64,000 nt of DNA from UBA9676 sp963730065. GTDB lineage: Bacteria > Actinomycetota > Actinomycetes > Streptosporangiales > Streptosporangiaceae. The translations under genes and the position numbers were made by a program. Positions 25,717-33,640 of this stretch are shown here, in pieces. The number at the start of each line of letters is the position of its first letter. The first letter of the stretch is position 1. Below the pieces are notes generated by a model. The model ran no database searches and was not told where the DNA came from. It was given only the letters and a program-made list of their open reading frames with translations. Location of the stretch: the NCBI GenBank assembly GCA_963730065.1, contig CAVSQL010000025.1, positions 62,001-126,000 of the forward strand, read 5' to 3'.

Positions 25717-26793
25717 GTGCCCGCACCATCGCCACGCTTCCGCAGCGTCCTGGATCAGTTCGCCCCCTACCGGCCGGGCGGACGGGTGGAAAGGCCCGAC
25801 GGCCGCTCCTTCAAGCTGTCCTCCAACGAAAACCCGTTCGGCCCGCTCCCCTCGGTGGTGCAGGTCATCGCGGAGGCCTGCGCGGGGGTCAACCGTTACC
25901 CGGACAACGGGGCGGTCGCGCTGACCGAGGCGATCGCCCGGCGGCACGGCATCCCGCCCAGCCACATCGCGGTGGGCTGCGGCTCGGTGGGCGTCACCCA
26001 GCAACTGCTGGAGGCCGCCGCCGAGCCGGGAACCGAGGTGCTGTACGCATGGCGCTCGTTCGAGGCGTACCCGCTCCTGGTCAAGCTGGCCGGAGCGGAC
26101 GAGGTGCGGGTGCCCATCCGGGATGAGAAGCACCACCTGGCCGCGATGGCGGCGGCGATCACCCCCCGGACCAGGGTGGTCTTCGTCTGCAACCCGAACA
26201 ACCCGACCGGCACCGTGGTGCACCGGGCGGAGCTCGAGGACTTCCTCGACCGGGTGCCAGCGGACTGCCTGGTGGTGCTGGATGAGGCCTACGCCGAGTA
26301 CGTGCGCGACCCGGACGTGCCCGACGGCCTGAAGCTGTACCGCGACCGCCCGAACACCGCCGTCCTGCGCACCTTCTCCAAGGCGTACGGGCTGGCCGGG
26401 CTGCGGGTCGGCTTCCTGGTCGGCCACGAGCCGGTCGCCGAGGCCGCCCGCAAGACGCTGCTGCCGTTCGCGGTGAACGCGATCGCGCAGGCGGCGGCGA
26501 TCGCCTCGCTGGCCGCCGAGCCCGAGCTGCTGGCCCGGGTCGAGCTGGTGGTGAAGGAGCGGATCCGGGTCCGCGACGAGCTGCTGGCCCAGGGCTGGTC
26601 GGTGCCGCCCACCGAGGCCAACTTCGTCTGGCTGCGGCTGGGCGAGGACACCGAGGACTTCGCGGCCGAATGTGCCCGCCACGGGATCGGCGTCCGGCCG
26701 TTCGCCGGCGAGGGCGCCCGGGTCTCGGTCGGCGACGAGGAGGACAACGAGGCGTTCCTGGCCGTTGCCCGCGCCTACCCCCGCCGCCATTAG
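25717..26793 (+). CDS. Histidinol-phosphate / aromatic aminotransferase (HisC/Pat family)
   Basis: The protein has 358 residues from GTG 25717, preceded by GGGAGGA; a longer upstream frame is noncoding. It is a fold-type I PLP aminotransferase with KLSSNENPFGPLP, VAVGCGSVG, VFVCNPNNPTGT, VLDEAYAEYV and TFSKAYGLAGLRVGF, in which the Lys binds PLP. No other histidine genes are nearby. Stand-alone actinobacterial paralogues of this type are often Pat, acting on phenylalanine or tyrosine, rather than the biosynthetic HisC. Substrate choice cannot be decided here. Confidence 0.88.
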   Translation: MPAPSPRFRSVLDQFAPYRPGGRVERPDGRSFKLSSNENPFGPLPSVVQVIAEACAGVNRYPDNGAVALTEAIARRHGIPPSHIAVGCGSVGVTQQLLEAAAEPGTEVLYAWRSFEAYPLLVKLAGADEVRVPIRDEKHHLAAMAAAITPRTRVVFVCNPNNPTGTVVHRAELEDFLDRVPADCLVVLDEAYAEYVRDPDVPDGLKLYRDRPNTAVLRTFSKAYGLAGLRVGFLVGHEPVAEAARKTLLPFAVNAIAQAAAIASLAAEPELLARVELVVKERIRVRDELLAQGWSVPPTEANFVWLRLGEDTEDFAAECARHGIGVRPFAGEGARVSVGDEEDNEAFLAVARAYPRRH

Positions 26794-26830
26794 GGCCCGG
26801 CGGCCGCCGCAGCCTGGCCTGCTCACGGGC

Positions 26831-26905
26831 GGCGCGGTGCTGGCCGCGCGTCAGCGGCGGGGTGCTGGCCGCGCGTCAGCGGCGCGGTGCTGGCCGCGCG
26901 TCAGC
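26831..26905. repeat. Three exact-length 25-base tandem repeats
   Basis: Units 26831-26855, 26856-26880 and 26881-26905 are identical apart from one C/G change and share GTGCTGGCCGCGCGTCAGC. The array fills the gap between the convergent aminotransferase and HTH-regulator genes and overlaps the stop codon of the latter (26901-26903). Confidence 0.85.
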
Positions 26906-28307
26906 GGGGCGGGCGGCGCTCCAGCTTCTCGGTGACGAGGCGGTAGAACTGCCGGGGGCGCCCCGGCTGCGGAGTCCGGTTCGGTGGCAGCGGCCAGGCC
27001 AGGCCCTCTTCGACCAGGGTGTGAAGCAGCCGGCGGGCGGTGCGGGACGTGACGCCGAGCAGCCGGCCGGCGGTCTCCGCGTCGACCACGTGCGCGCCGT
27101 CGTCGTCGGGGAGCTTGTCGGCGAGCCGGGACAGGGTCTCCAGCCCCTTCGGCCTGCCCGCCGGCCCCGCGGCCGGCGCCCGCGGGGCCGGGACCAGCGC
27201 GTACCCGTCGCGGTCGAGGGCAAAGCCGCCGCTGCCGGTGCCGGTGCCGGTGCCGGTGCCGGTGCCGGTGCGGGAGCGGGCCAGGGCGGCCCGTGCGTGC
27301 GCCTCCGCGTCCTGGGCCGTCCGGCCGAGACCGACACCCACTTCGGCCGCGATGCCCAGCTCGCTGCGGGCCCGGTGGGAGAACGGCGGCACCCGGAAGC
27401 CGTCGGTCGCCCCCGCCAGCGACCCGCGGGTCGCAGTGACCAGGAAGGTGTGATCCCCCACCGGGCTGACCGACGCCTGCATCCGCTGGGCTTCCTGCAG
27501 CAGGAACCGGTGGACGGTGAGGCGCAGTTCTTCCTGTGACTGCCGGGGAGCGGGACGCCGCGCTGTCTCGCGGAGGGTCGGCACCTCCACCACCACGACC
27601 GCGAGCTGAGCCTCCTCCAGCCTGCGGTGCGCGCCGAGCAGGGTCGCGGTCCGCACGGCCGAGCGGATCGCGCTGCTGGTGGGGCGCACGACGAAGACCG
27701 GGATCCCGGCGGCGGTGAGCCGCTGGCCCACCGACTCCAGGCAGGTGAAGGCGACCGAGGTCTGGTCGTGGCGCCATACCCGCTCGTGGAACGCGGCCAG
27801 GGTCGCGGCGCCCGCCGGGTCCTCCCGCACGTGGATGTCCCCGGCCGGGATGTCAAGTTCGGCGAAAGCGTCCTCGACGTCGCCGCGGCTCAGCACGTCC
27901 ACACTGACCCTGGACAGGTCATGCCGCCCGCCCGCGCGCGCCCGGAGCAGGGCCGCGAACAGGGCGCTCCCCGACAGCGGCACGAAGGTGGCCGGCCCGC
28001 GCAGGACACCGGCCCGGCGCGCGTATTCGAGCGGGACCTGGCAGGCGAACAGGAACACGTCGACCGCAGAGCCGAGCCGGAGCACCTTGTCCGGCGCCTC
28101 CTGCTCGCTGCGGTAGGCGGCCGCCACCAGCCGCCGGGCCGGCCCGGGCCCGGCGAAGGACGGCCCCTGCGGCCAGCCCGCGACGCCCGGGGTGACGGGC
28201 TGCCCCGGCGTGGCCGTCCCGGACAGCATGACCCGCTCCACCAGATCGTGCGGTCCGACCACCCCGATCGTGAGCTCCACCGGGGGCTGCCGCGACCCTG
28301 TCATCAT
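26901..28307 (-). CDS. Putative transcriptional regulator: nucleotide-cyclase-like domain plus winged helix
   Basis: Two adjacent ATGs (28305-28307 and 28302-28304) fit the start; the protein has about 468 residues. The N-terminal part (ELTIGVVGPHDLVERVML, then VDVFLFACQVPLEYARRAG) resembles a sensor of the kind seen before HTH domains in actinobacterial and Bacillus regulators. The centre (HRARSELGIAAEVGVGLGRTAQDAEAHARAAL) resembles the GGDEF/GTP-cyclohydrolase III fold. The C-terminal ~90 residues look like a winged helix (DAETAGRLLGVTSRTARRLLHTLVEEG, then GRPRQFYRL). A hexanucleotide repeat (27235-27270) encodes a TGTG stretch in the linker. Ligand and targets are unknown. The family assignment is by motif only. 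Confidence 0.7.
   Translation of the reverse strand: MMTGSRQPPVELTIGVVGPHDLVERVMLSGTATPGQPVTPGVAGWPQGPSFAGPGPARRLVAAAYRSEQEAPDKVLRLGSAVDVFLFACQVPLEYARRAGVLRGPATFVPLSGSALFAALLRARAGGRHDLSRVSVDVLSRGDVEDAFAELDIPAGDIHVREDPAGAATLAAFHERVWRHDQTSVAFTCLESVGQRLTAAGIPVFVVRPTSSAIRSAVRTATLLGAHRRLEEAQLAVVVVEVPTLRETARRPAPRQSQEELRLTVHRFLLQEAQRMQASVSPVGDHTFLVTATRGSLAGATDGFRVPPFSHRARSELGIAAEVGVGLGRTAQDAEAHARAALARSRTGTGTGTGTGTGSGGFALDRDGYALVPAPRAPAAGPAGRPKGLETLSRLADKLPDDDGAHVVDAETAGRLLGVTSRTARRLLHTLVEEGLAWPLPPNRTPQPGRPRQFYRLVTEKLERRPPR
27235..27270. repeat. Six CCGGTG hexamers inside the regulator gene
   Basis: Six uninterrupted copies of CCGGTG encode alternating Thr-Gly residues on the minus strand. Copy-number slippage would add or remove two residues of linker without changing frame. 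Confidence 0.9.
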
Positions 28308-28460
28308 GCGTGAGGCCGTATCTCGTCGGTCCGGGCGGCGGGCGCGCCTCCCGGCCGGTGCGCCCGGGCGGCAGGTGGCACCGGCGCTGGCCATAACCGG
28401 GTCGGCAGGGCCTCCCCGGTCGGGGTTCCCTGCGGTCCGGGCGGCAGCCGGCCCGCCACG

Positions 28461-29741
28461 TCAGGCGCTCTCCTCCGCGGAGATGTCGGCGCCGAGGGTG
28501 GAGAGCCGGCTGGCGATGGCCGCGTGCCCACGGTCGATCAGGTAGCCGGGGGCGACCACCGTCTCGCCTTCCGCGGCCAGCCCGGCCAGGATGAGCGCCA
28601 TCCCGGTGCGCAGGTCGTGCGCGATCACCTTGGTTCCCCGGAGGGTGGACGGGCCGTGCACGATGGCCACGCTGCCGTCCACGTCGACCTTGGCGCCCAT
28701 CTTGTTGAGCTCGCCTGCCAGCGTGAACCGGCCGTCGTAAATGTTCTCACGGATGTAGCTGGTGCCGTCCGCGAGGCAGCTGAGCGCCATGATCGGGGAC
28801 TGCAGGTCGGTGGCGAACCCGGGGTATGGGCTGGTGATCACGTTGATCGGCCGCAGCGGGCGTTCCCGGCGCACCTGCAGCACCGCGCCGTTGGCGGCGA
28901 ACTCCACGCCCATCTGCTCCAGCTTCCAGCGGGCCACCCCAAAGTGCTCCAGGTTGGCCCCGACCAGGCTCAGCTCGCCCCCGGTGATCGCCGCAGCCAT
29001 GGCGAACATGCCGGCGTCGATCCGGTCGGCCATCACCGTGTGCTCGGTGGCGGTGAGTTCGCCCACCCCCCGGACCGTGATGAAGCCGGTGCCCCCGCCG
29101 CTGATCTGCGCCCCCATCTTGGTCAGGAACGAGATCATGTCGAGCACTTCGGGCTCGGACGCAGTGTTGTCGATGATGGTGGTGCCGGGGGCGAGGGACG
29201 CCGCCATGATCAGGTTCTCGGTGCCCATGTGTGACGGCGTGTCCAGGTACAGATGGGCGCCGCGGAGCTTCCCGGCCTTGATGTAGATCTTGTCCCCGGC
29301 CTCTTCCACCGTGGCGCCCAGCCGGGCGAATCCCCGGTAGTGGAAGTCGAGATTGCGGCTGCCCAGGTTGCAGCCGCCGATGCCCTCGATGACCGCCTCT
29401 CCCAGCCGGTGCAGCAGGGCGGGGACGAAGACGACCGAGCCCCGGAAGCGGCGGGCGATCTCGGCCGGCAGCACCGGGCTGGTCAGGGTGGAGGCATCCA
29501 CCACCAGCGTGCGTTCCGCCTCATGGAACTTCACCACCGCGCCGACCACCTGCGCCAGTTCCACCGCCCGGCGCACGTCCTCGATGGGCGGCACGTTCCG
29601 CAGTACCGTCCGGCCCTCGGACGCCAGGAGCGAGGCGGCGATCATCTTGAGCGCGGCATTCTTGGCACCCTGCACGAATACGGTGCCCTGCAGCGGTATG
29701 CCGCCTTGCACTCGGTAGCAGGTCTCGGGGCCAACGGTCAT
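28461..29741 (-). CDS. murA: UDP-N-acetylglucosamine 1-carboxyvinyltransferase MurA
   Basis: MurA transfers enolpyruvate from PEP to UDP-GlcNAc, the first committed step of peptidoglycan synthesis. The protein has 426 residues from ATG 29739-29741, preceded by AGGAGCAG. It shows GAKNAALKMIAASLL at the N-terminus (Lys22/Asn23 region), the active-site loop EGIGGCNLGSRNLDFH with the PEP-reactive Cys (fosfomycin target), and GFATDLQSPIMAL. The loop differs from the usual GGCxIGxRPVDLH, so it may be one of two MurA paralogues, which are common in actinobacteria. It is separated from purC by 281 bases with a long inverted repeat, so it probably has its own promoter. Confidence 0.93.
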   Translation of the reverse strand: MTVGPETCYRVQGGIPLQGTVFVQGAKNAALKMIAASLLASEGRTVLRNVPPIEDVRRAVELAQVVGAVVKFHEAERTLVVDASTLTSPVLPAEIARRFRGSVVFVPALLHRLGEAVIEGIGGCNLGSRNLDFHYRGFARLGATVEEAGDKIYIKAGKLRGAHLYLDTPSHMGTENLIMAASLAPGTTIIDNTASEPEVLDMISFLTKMGAQISGGGTGFITVRGVGELTATEHTVMADRIDAGMFAMAAAITGGELSLVGANLEHFGVARWKLEQMGVEFAANGAVLQVRRERPLRPINVITSPYPGFATDLQSPIMALSCLADGTSYIRENIYDGRFTLAGELNKMGAKVDVDGSVAIVHGPSTLRGTKVIAHDLRTGMALILAGLAAEGETVVAPGYLIDRGHAAIASRLSTLGADISAEESA

Positions 29742-29815
29742 GGGCGCGCTGCTCCTGTTCCTCGGGTGCCGGCCTGGCGGGCCCACGGCCGGACAATACG
29801 GCGGGCCGTCCAGGC

Positions 29816-29896
29816 GCGGACTGCGAACCCGGCTGAGTCGTGAGCGGGAAGCGTGGTGTACGCGCGCTCTAGTATTCCACCGGGTTCGCAGTCCGC
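29816..29896. repeat. Perfect 17-bp inverted repeat with 47-bp spacer upstream of murA
   Basis: GCGGACTGCGAACCCGG (29816-29832) is the exact reverse complement of 29880-29896. It lies 75 bases before the murA start, in the purC-murA gap. It could be a small mobile or dispersed element, a terminator for the pur operon, or a regulatory RNA hairpin. The GGTTCGCAGTCC in one arm is only superficially like a tRNA T-arm. Confidence 0.7.
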
Positions 29897-30022
29897 AGGT
29901 CATTGCGGGCATCTGCCGCCCGGCGGGCGGCGGCCGCATCATGGTCACACCGCCTGGCGCGGCCGTGGTCACGCCGTCTAACTCGATCACGGTCCGTTCA
30001 TACCCCTTCACCGTCCGTTGGC

Positions 30023-31000
30023 CTAGGGCCAACGGTCACCCGTGATGCGCTTGTAAGCCTCGACATACAGGGCCCGGGTGCGCTCGACGACCCATTCGGG
30101 CAGTTCCGGGGGCTGCGCCCCGCCCCGCGGACCGCTCCGGCGACGGTCCCAGCCGGCCTCGGGCGAGTCCAGCCAGTCACGCACGAACTGCTTGTCGAAC
30201 GACGGCTGGGGGCGGCCCGGCCGCCATTGGTCGGACGGCCAGAACCGGGACGAATCGGGCGTGAGCACCTCATCGGCGAGCACCAGCCGCCCGCGCGTGT
30301 CGTAGCCGAGCTCGATCTTGGTATCCGCCACGATGATGCCGCTGCGGGCCGCGATCGCCGCGCCCCGCCGGTATACCTCCAGCGTGATGCGTTCCAGCTC
30401 GGCGGCGGCGTCGGCCCCGACCAGGCCGGCCACCGACGCCAGCGGGATGTTCTCGTCGTGCTGCCCGCTCGGCGCCTTGGTCGCCGGGGTGAAGATGGGT
30501 TCCGGCAGCCGGGCGCCCTCGGCCAGGCCGGGCGGCAGTTCCACCCCGCACACCGCCCCGGTCCGCCGGTAGTCGTGCCAGCCTGACCCGGCGAGGTAGC
30601 CGCGGGCCACGCATTCCACGCCGATCATCGACAGCTGCTGGCAGGCCATGGCGCGGCCCGCGAACTCGACCGGGATGGGGGCGTCCACCAGGTGGTTGGG
30701 CACCAGGTCGGCGAGCCGGCCGAACCACCACAGCGAGAGCTGGGTGAGGATCTTCCCCTTGTCCGGGATGGGGGTGGGCAGCACGTAGTCGTAGGCCGAG
30801 ATCCGGTCGGTGGCGACGAGCAGCAGCTGCCCGCCCGGCAGCTGGTAGACGTCCCGCACCTTCCCCGAGTACAGGTGCGTGAGCGGCGCGCCGGGCCCGC
30901 CGCCCTCGCCGTCAGAAGGAGGGGTGGGGACAGCGCCCGTGGGCGGTGTCGCGGCCGCGCCCGGAGGGGGCGGCGCGGCGGGGCCCGGGGGCGGCGTCAC
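30023..31000 (-). CDS. purC: Phosphoribosylaminoimidazole-succinocarboxamide synthase PurC
   Basis: PurC joins CAIR and aspartate to make SAICAR in purine synthesis. The GTG at 30998-31000 overlaps the purB stop (GTGA), giving 325 residues. Residues 1-~45 are a Pro/Ala/Gly-rich tail not needed for the fold. The enzyme starts at THLYSGKVRDVYQLPG and continues with DRISAYDYVLP, GVECVARGYLAGSGW, ENIPL, ADTKIELGYD and PDSSRFWP, all diagnostic. The eukaryote-like SAICAR synthase type fits its length (~300). It is the last of the overlapping purD-ltrA-purB-purC string. Confidence 0.95.
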   Translation of the reverse strand: MTPPPGPAAPPPPGAAATPPTGAVPTPPSDGEGGGPGAPLTHLYSGKVRDVYQLPGGQLLLVATDRISAYDYVLPTPIPDKGKILTQLSLWWFGRLADLVPNHLVDAPIPVEFAGRAMACQQLSMIGVECVARGYLAGSGWHDYRRTGAVCGVELPPGLAEGARLPEPIFTPATKAPSGQHDENIPLASVAGLVGADAAAELERITLEVYRRGAAIAARSGIIVADTKIELGYDTRGRLVLADEVLTPDSSRFWPSDQWRPGRPQPSFDKQFVRDWLDSPEAGWDRRRSGPRGGAQPPELPEWVVERTRALYVEAYKRITGDRWP

Positions 31001-32301
31001 CGCAGCGCCCGGAGGCGGTCGAACACCGGCCCGAGCCGCTCGACGTAACGCTCGGGGCGGCACACCTCGTCCAGCGCGGCCTCGTCCAGGTCCAGGCCGT
31101 GGCCAGCCTGCTTGCGGAGCGTCTCCCGGAACGGCGTGCCGGTCTCCCAGGTCTCCATCGCCGCGGCCTGGACCAGGCCGTAGGCGTCCTCGCGCGACAT
31201 CCCGGTCGTGACCAGGGCGAGCAGCACGCTCGAGGTGTAGATCAGGCCCCCGGTCAGGTCCAGGTTGGCGCGCATCCGGGCGGTGTCCACCACCAGCCCG
31301 CTGACCAGGCCGGTGGTCAGGTGCAGCAGGTAATCCGTGGCGATGGCGGCGTCGGGCAGCGCCACCCGTTCCACGCTGGAATGGGAGATGTCCCGCTCGT
31401 GCCAGAGCGCCATCCCCTCCGTCACCGGGGTCACATAGCCACGCACGACCCGGGCCAGGCCGCAGATCCGTTCTGACCGGATGGGGTTCTTCTTGTGCGG
31501 CATCGCGGACGAGCCCTTCTGCCCGGCCGCGAACGGCTCGGCCAGCTCGCGCACCTCCGTCCGCTGGCCGTGCCGGACCTCCAGCGCGATCGCGTCGCAG
31601 GCGGTGGCGAGCAGCGCGAGGACGCTCACCCACTCGGCGATGCCGTCGCGGAACACGACCTGGGTGGCCACGTCGGCCGGGCGCAGGCCGAGCTGGGCCA
31701 GCACCGTCGCCTCGATGGCCGGGTCGATGTTGGAGTAGGTGCCCACCGGCCCGGACAGCTTGCCGACCGCGACCCCCTCCCGCGCCCGGACGAGCCGGTC
31801 CCGGCAGCGCGCCACCGCGAACGCGAAGTCGGCCACCCGGTGCCCCCACACGTCGGGCTCGGCGTGGATGCCGTGGGTCCGCCCCACCCGCAGCGTGGCC
31901 GAATGGGCCAGCCCGTGCTCGCGCAGCACCGCGACCAGCTCGCTGGCCCGCGCGATGAGCAGGTCGCTCGCCTCGGTCAGCTGGAGTGCCAGCGCGGTGT
32001 CGAGCAGGTCGGATGAGGTCAGCCCGAAATGCACGTACGCCGCGGCCTCGCGGGGGGAGGTGTTGTCCGCCCACGCGCTGAGGAACGCGATCACGTCGTG
32101 ATCGGTCACCGCCTCGTAGGCCGCCACCGCCTCCGGCGTCGGCGGCGCGGCGGCACGCACCGCCGCGACGGAATCCGGCGGCACCGTGCCGGCGCTGGCG
32201 TGGGCCGCCAGGACCAGCGTCTCCACCTGGCACCACAGCTCGTACTTGTGGGCCTCGCTCCAGACCCGGCCCATCTCCGGCCGGGTGTACCGCCCGATCA
32301 T
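30997..32301 (-). CDS. purB: Adenylosuccinate lyase PurB
   Basis: PurB splits SAICAR and adenylosuccinate to release fumarate. The protein has 434 residues from ATG 32299-32301 (MIGRYTRPEM), with GGGAGG upstream. The start overlaps the ltrA stop (ATGA). Family motifs are TSSDLLDTALALQL, GRTHGIHAEP, the signature GSSAMPHKKNPIRSERI, and HERDISHSSVERVALPD. It is flanked by purC, which overlaps its stop, and is therefore part of a translationally coupled cluster. An earlier ATG (32308-32310) is too close to the Shine-Dalgarno to be favoured. Confidence 0.96.
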   Translation of the reverse strand: MIGRYTRPEMGRVWSEAHKYELWCQVETLVLAAHASAGTVPPDSVAAVRAAAPPTPEAVAAYEAVTDHDVIAFLSAWADNTSPREAAAYVHFGLTSSDLLDTALALQLTEASDLLIARASELVAVLREHGLAHSATLRVGRTHGIHAEPDVWGHRVADFAFAVARCRDRLVRAREGVAVGKLSGPVGTYSNIDPAIEATVLAQLGLRPADVATQVVFRDGIAEWVSVLALLATACDAIALEVRHGQRTEVRELAEPFAAGQKGSSAMPHKKNPIRSERICGLARVVRGYVTPVTEGMALWHERDISHSSVERVALPDAAIATDYLLHLTTGLVSGLVVDTARMRANLDLTGGLIYTSSVLLALVTTGMSREDAYGLVQAAAMETWETGTPFRETLRKQAGHGLDLDEAALDEVCRPERYVERLGPVFDRLRALR

Positions 32302-33629
32302 GCTTCCCATCCTCCCGCACGGCCCCGCCGGAGCCAGCCCGCGGGCCAGCGCCAAGCCGCGTACCGCTCGCCGGCCAGCATCGCCACCAGGGCGCACAGC
32401 AGCACCGCCAGCTGGGCCTCGACGGCGACGGTCGCGCCCAGCGCGGTCACCGCCAGCGCGAACACGGCGGTGGCCAGCCGGAGCCAGGGGGTGCCGATCC
32501 GCAGCGCGTGCCGGAACCAGGCGTCACCGGCCAGGAACAGCGCGACGCCGCCGGACAGCGCCAGCGCCTGGCCGACCGGGTGCGGCTGGGCCGCGTGCCC
32601 GATCGTGAGCAGCACTCCCGCGGCCATCGCCACCACACCGAGCAGGATCGGTATGTGAGCGTAGAAATAGGCCGACAGGGCCAGCCCGGGCCGCTGCTCG
32701 GGCGCCGTGGCGGTGAAGGCGCGTTCGGCCCGGTCGTCGTCGCCGGTGCCGAAGTACGCCCACCACAGGCAGGCGGTCAGGGCCAGGCCGAGGACGGCCG
32801 CGCCGATCAGCGAGCCGGTCATGCGCTCGCGGGAGGCGCTGATCCCGATCGCCGCCACCGACTCCCCGAGCGCGACGATGACCAGCGCCCCGTGGCGTTC
32901 CACGAAATGGGCCGGCTGGATCTCGAACCGGCCGCCGGGGCTGACGATCAGCGGTGACAGCACCTGGATGGCCAGGGCCGCGGCCCACAGGGCATACACC
33001 GGCGGACCGTCCACCTCCCCGGCCAGGATCACCAGCAGCGCCGAGGTGATGTTGAAGGGCGCGATCCGCATGATGTTCCGGTTGAGCCGGTAGTACAGCG
33101 ACGTGTGCACCAGCACAACGATGAGATAGCCGAGCCCCAGTGTGGCCCCGCTGTCCGAGGCCTCCGGGCCGAACCCGTGCGGGATCGCCAGCCCGACCAC
33201 GAGGAACCCAGCCATGCCCGCCAGCAGCAGCACCCGCTCCGGGGCCCGGTCCGGGGTGCGGGTGTTGGTCAGCCAGGCATACCCCCCGTACATCCACCAC
33301 AGCACCCCGAAGATCAGCAGCACCTGCGCCACCCCGGTCAGCGACAGGTGATTCGCTAGCAGCGCCGTGAGCTGCGTGAGGGTGAAGGCGAAGACCAAGT
33401 CGAAGAACAGCTCCAGCGTGCTCACCCGCAGCGGGACGCCGCCGCGGCGGCGGTCGCCGGCCCGTGGGCCGGGCGGCTGGTCAGGTGGCGGGCTGGACGG
33501 CCGGTCAGGTGCAAGGCCGGCCCGCTGGTCAGGTGGCGGGCCCGGCGGCCGGTCAGGTGGGAGGCCGGGCGGCCGGTCAGGTGGGAGGCCGGGCGGCCGG
33601 TCAGGTGGGGGGCTGGGCGCGGGAGGCAC
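32298..33629 (-). CDS. Low-temperature-requirement A (LtrA) family membrane protein
   Basis: The protein has 443 residues if translation begins at GTG 33627-33629. The LtrA core begins at STLELFFDLVFAFTLTQLT and has about ten hydrophobic segments with the family landmarks YGGYAWLTN, HTSLYYRLN, FNITSALLVILAGEVDGP and HFVERHGALVIVALGES. The first ~65 residues are PPDRPPG-type repeats from a 24-base DNA repeat. A second in-frame GTG at 33423-33425 would exclude them. LtrA function is not settled; a Listeria mutant fails to grow in the cold. It lies 11 bases after purD and overlaps purB, an odd position inside a purine operon. Confidence 0.85.
   Translation of the reverse strand: MPPAPSPPPDRPPGLPPDRPPGLPPDRPPGPPPDQRAGLAPDRPSSPPPDQPPGPRAGDRRRGGVPLRVSTLELFFDLVFAFTLTQLTALLANHLSLTGVAQVLLIFGVLWWMYGGYAWLTNTRTPDRAPERVLLLAGMAGFLVVGLAIPHGFGPEASDSGATLGLGYLIVVLVHTSLYYRLNRNIMRIAPFNITSALLVILAGEVDGPPVYALWAAALAIQVLSPLIVSPGGRFEIQPAHFVERHGALVIVALGESVAAIGISASRERMTGSLIGAAVLGLALTACLWWAYFGTGDDDRAERAFTATAPEQRPGLALSAYFYAHIPILLGVVAMAAGVLLTIGHAAQPHPVGQALALSGGVALFLAGDAWFRHALRIGTPWLRLATAVFALAVTALGATVAVEAQLAVLLCALVAMLAGERYAAWRWPAGWLRRGRAGGWEA
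33477..33620. repeat. About six 24-base tandem repeats at the 5' end of ltrA
   Basis: Units of 24 bases containing GGTCAGGTGGGAGGCCGGGC, two of them identical, encode PPDRPPGL octapeptides. The length is a multiple of three, and the array directly precedes the membrane domain. Confidence 0.8.
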
Positions 33630-33640
33630 GGTGCCGCCGG

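Noticed and set aside
29880..29896. tRNA fragment suggested by GGGTTCGCAGTCC
   Set aside because: No cloverleaf can be drawn; the sequence is fully explained as one arm of a perfect inverted repeat.
29740..30045. Small plus-strand gene in the purC-murA gap
   Set aside because: No ribosome-binding site, no family-like sequence, and it spans the inverted repeat.
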